6,696 nt of DNA. It comes from Planctomycetota bacterium (GTDB lineage: Bacteria; Planctomycetota; Phycisphaerae; UBA1845). This document shows positions 5,504 to 6,696 of the stretch, one piece after another. Numbering within the stretch: position 1 is the first letter of the stretch; the number at the start of each line of letters is the position of its first letter. The DNA lies in contig JAJRUK010000030.1 of NCBI GenBank assembly GCA_024277835.1, positions 1 to 6,696 on the forward strand, given 5' to 3'. The notes beneath the pieces were generated by a model. The model had not been told where the DNA came from and ran no database searches. It saw only the letters and a program-made list of their open reading frames with translations. A program made the translations under genes and the position numbers.

Positions 5504-6625
5504 ATGCAAGACCCCGACCGACACCCCGACCAACACCCCGACTTCGACATCGCGCACCTCGACTACGACCTCCCCGAGGACCGCATCGCCCAAGCGCCGC
5601 TCGACCAGCGCGATCGCGCAAAACTCCTCGTCATCAATCGATCCGCTGACACTCTCACCGATCGATCCATCACCGACCTGCCAGACCTGCTCAACCCCGG
5701 CGACCTTCTCATCCTCAACGACACCCGCGTCATCCCCGCAAAATTCACCGCCCACCGCGAAACCGGTGGAAAAATCGGCGGATTGTTCATTCGCGAAACC
5801 GAAGCGCAAACATGGGAGGTCATGCTCGAAGGAGCACGCCGCTGTAAGACCGGCGAAACGCTCAGAATCCGATCCGAAAACCAAGACGATGTACCGATCA
5901 AACTGATCCAAAAAAAAGACGCAGGCCGCTGGATCATCAAACCCGATTCAAACGAAACTGCTGAAGCAATTCTGAACAGAGTCGGACAACCGCCCCTCCC
6001 CCCCTACATCCATCGAAAATCCGCCAGCGAAGAAACCATTCAACACGACAAGACCAGGTACCAAACCGTCTTCGCAACAAACCCCGGAGCAGTGGCCGCA
6101 CCAACAGCAGGCCTGCACTTTACCAACGACCTGCTCGACCGCCTCCATAATCGAAACATCCAAACCGCCCGCGTTACCCTCCACGTCGGACTTGGCACGT
6201 TCAAACCAATCTCCACGCCCACCCTCACGGAACACATCATGCACGAAGAGCGCTACAACCTCCCCGAAGAAACCGCGACCGCCATCCACGAATGCCGAAA
6301 GAGAAACGCCCGCGTCGTCGCAGTTGGCACCACCGCCCTGAGAACCCTCGAATCCTGCGCCGACCCCGACCTCGACCCCGCCATCAACCACAAAGTCGCC
6401 CTAAACCCAGACAAAACACAATATCGCGATCGAAACGAAACTGACATCAAAAAAAGCATCGTCAACGCCTCGCAAAAATCCTATCGACACCCGGTCCGCC
6501 CCGGTTCTGGCACGACGAACCTCTTCATCTACCCCCCGCAAAAACTCCGCGTCGTCGATGCCCTGTTAACAAACTTTCACCTCCCCAGAAGCACCCTCCT
6601 CGCCCTCATCATGGCCACCGCCTGA
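5504..6625 (+). CDS. queA: S-adenosylmethionine:tRNA ribosyltransferase-isomerase QueA, ended early by an in-frame TGA
   Basis: QueA transfers and isomerises the ribosyl group of SAM onto preQ1 in tRNA to make epoxyqueuosine, the penultimate step of queuosine synthesis, in the cytoplasm. Family blocks: 'FDIAHLDYDLPEDRIAQ' (14-30), 'LILNDTRVIPAK' (69-80), 'PLPPYIHR' (164-171), 'RYQTVFA..PGAVAAPTAGLHFT' (185-207), 'VTLHVGLGTFKP' (224-235), 'HIMHEERY' (244-251), 'VAVGTTALRTLES' (272-284) and 'VDALLTNFHLPRSTLLALI' (351-369). The open frame stops at TGA 6623-6625 after 373 residues, where QueA proteins normally have 'A(F)AG' and about 30 more residues. The expected tail continues in the same frame beyond the stop (next entry). 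Residues about 285-335 form a hydrophilic insert longer than in E. coli QueA as I remember it, and FIYPG reads FIYPP. The N-terminus carries a short DRHPDQHPD repeat before the conserved start. Whether the product is functional depends on the TGA being real. It is divergent from the acyltransferase, 95 nt apart. Confidence 0.88.
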   Translation: MQDPDRHPDQHPDFDIAHLDYDLPEDRIAQAPLDQRDRAKLLVINRSADTLTDRSITDLPDLLNPGDLLILNDTRVIPAKFTAHRETGGKIGGLFIRETEAQTWEVMLEGARRCKTGETLRIRSENQDDVPIKLIQKKDAGRWIIKPDSNETAEAILNRVGQPPLPPYIHRKSASEETIQHDKTRYQTVFATNPGAVAAPTAGLHFTNDLLDRLHNRNIQTARVTLHVGLGTFKPISTPTLTEHIMHEERYNLPEETATAIHECRKRNARVVAVGTTALRTLESCADPDLDPAINHKVALNPDKTQYRDRNETDIKKSIVNASQKSYRHPVRPGSGTTNLFIYPPQKLRVVDALLTNFHLPRSTLLALIMATA

Positions 6626-6696
6626 ATTTCTCGAACGAAAGAAGCCTACAAACACGCTGTGAATTCAAACTATCGCTTCTTCAGCTATGGCGACGC
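6626..6696 (+). pseudogene. queA: In-frame continuation of queA after the TGA (conserved C-terminal tail, cut by window end)
   Basis: Read in exactly the queA frame, the bases after TGA 6623-6625 encode ISRTKEAYKHAV and then NSNYRFFSYGDA, cut by the window edge. The ending YRFFSYGDA(M) is the invariant C-terminus of QueA, and 'EAYKHAV' is also a family feature. No indel is needed: aligned to other QueA proteins, the TGA falls on the conserved Gly of 'AFAG', and one base change (GGA to TGA) explains it. So this segment is either untranslated remnant, read-through coding sequence, or the result of a sequencing error. Confidence 0.8.

Noticed and set aside
1506..6625. Genetic code with TGA read as glycine throughout
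   Set aside because: Reading through the sigma TGA gives a long out-of-frame run over the kinase gene, and the ATGA overlap is a normal operon junction; glycine is encoded by ordinary GGN codons elsewhere.
6623..6660. Selenocysteine insertion at the queA TGA
   Set aside because: QueA has glycine here, not cysteine, and only a weak 4-bp stem (TTTC/GAAA) follows, unlike a bacterial SECIS.
1..6696. CRISPR arrays, tRNA or rRNA genes, insertion sequences, phage or defence genes
   Set aside because: None of the hallmark repeats, T-loop sequences or protein motifs were seen on either strand.

Overview
The window suggests a Gram-negative planctomycete-like bacterium, probably near Phycisphaerae. 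The main reasons are a planctomycete-type ECF sigma factor translationally coupled to a membrane Ser/Thr kinase with TPRs, a lipid A-type acyltransferase, and moderately GC-rich coding sequence with weak or absent Shine-Dalgarno sites. This placement is inference from gene families; no rRNA marker is present.

Layout, left to right. Positions 1-179 hold the 3' end of a DUF488 gene (+). A small gene at 216-401 (-) encodes a 61-residue protein that is almost entirely an IF-2 N-terminal domain. An intergenic stretch of about 530 bases follows (402-929). Its left part can fold on the minus strand into several helices whose G-U pairs become A-C mismatches on the plus strand, so I propose an unrecognised structured RNA there. 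Its right part is AT-richer and carries a good sigma-70-like promoter for the next operon. That operon is an ECF sigma factor (930-1508) and a 976-residue Ser/Thr kinase with TPRs (1505-4435), overlapping by ATGA. A convergent LpxL/LpxM-like acyltransferase occupies 4464-5408 (-), and queA runs divergently from 5504 (+) to the window edge.

How the genes may work together. The sigma factor lacks the acidic DAED-type motif in region 2.2 and has QPTA there instead. A Ser/Thr kinase is encoded in the same operon, which matches the known scheme in which phosphorylation of a threonine in this region switches on a kinase-linked ECF sigma factor. The kinase is predicted to cross the membrane once and to place its TPR domain on the far side, so the pair could be a one-step transmembrane signalling system. 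The acyltransferase (envelope lipid) and queA (tRNA queuosine) appear to be ordinary housekeeping genes.

The most unusual observations are: (1) queA is interrupted by an in-frame TGA exactly where a conserved glycine is expected, and the conserved C-terminal tail continues in the same frame to the window end; (2) the minus-strand structured RNA candidate upstream of the IF2_N mini-gene; (3) the sigma region 2.2 plus kinase arrangement, with a non-RD catalytic loop (HLD) in the kinase; and (4) candidate -10 boxes placed so close to three start codons that the mRNAs could be leaderless.
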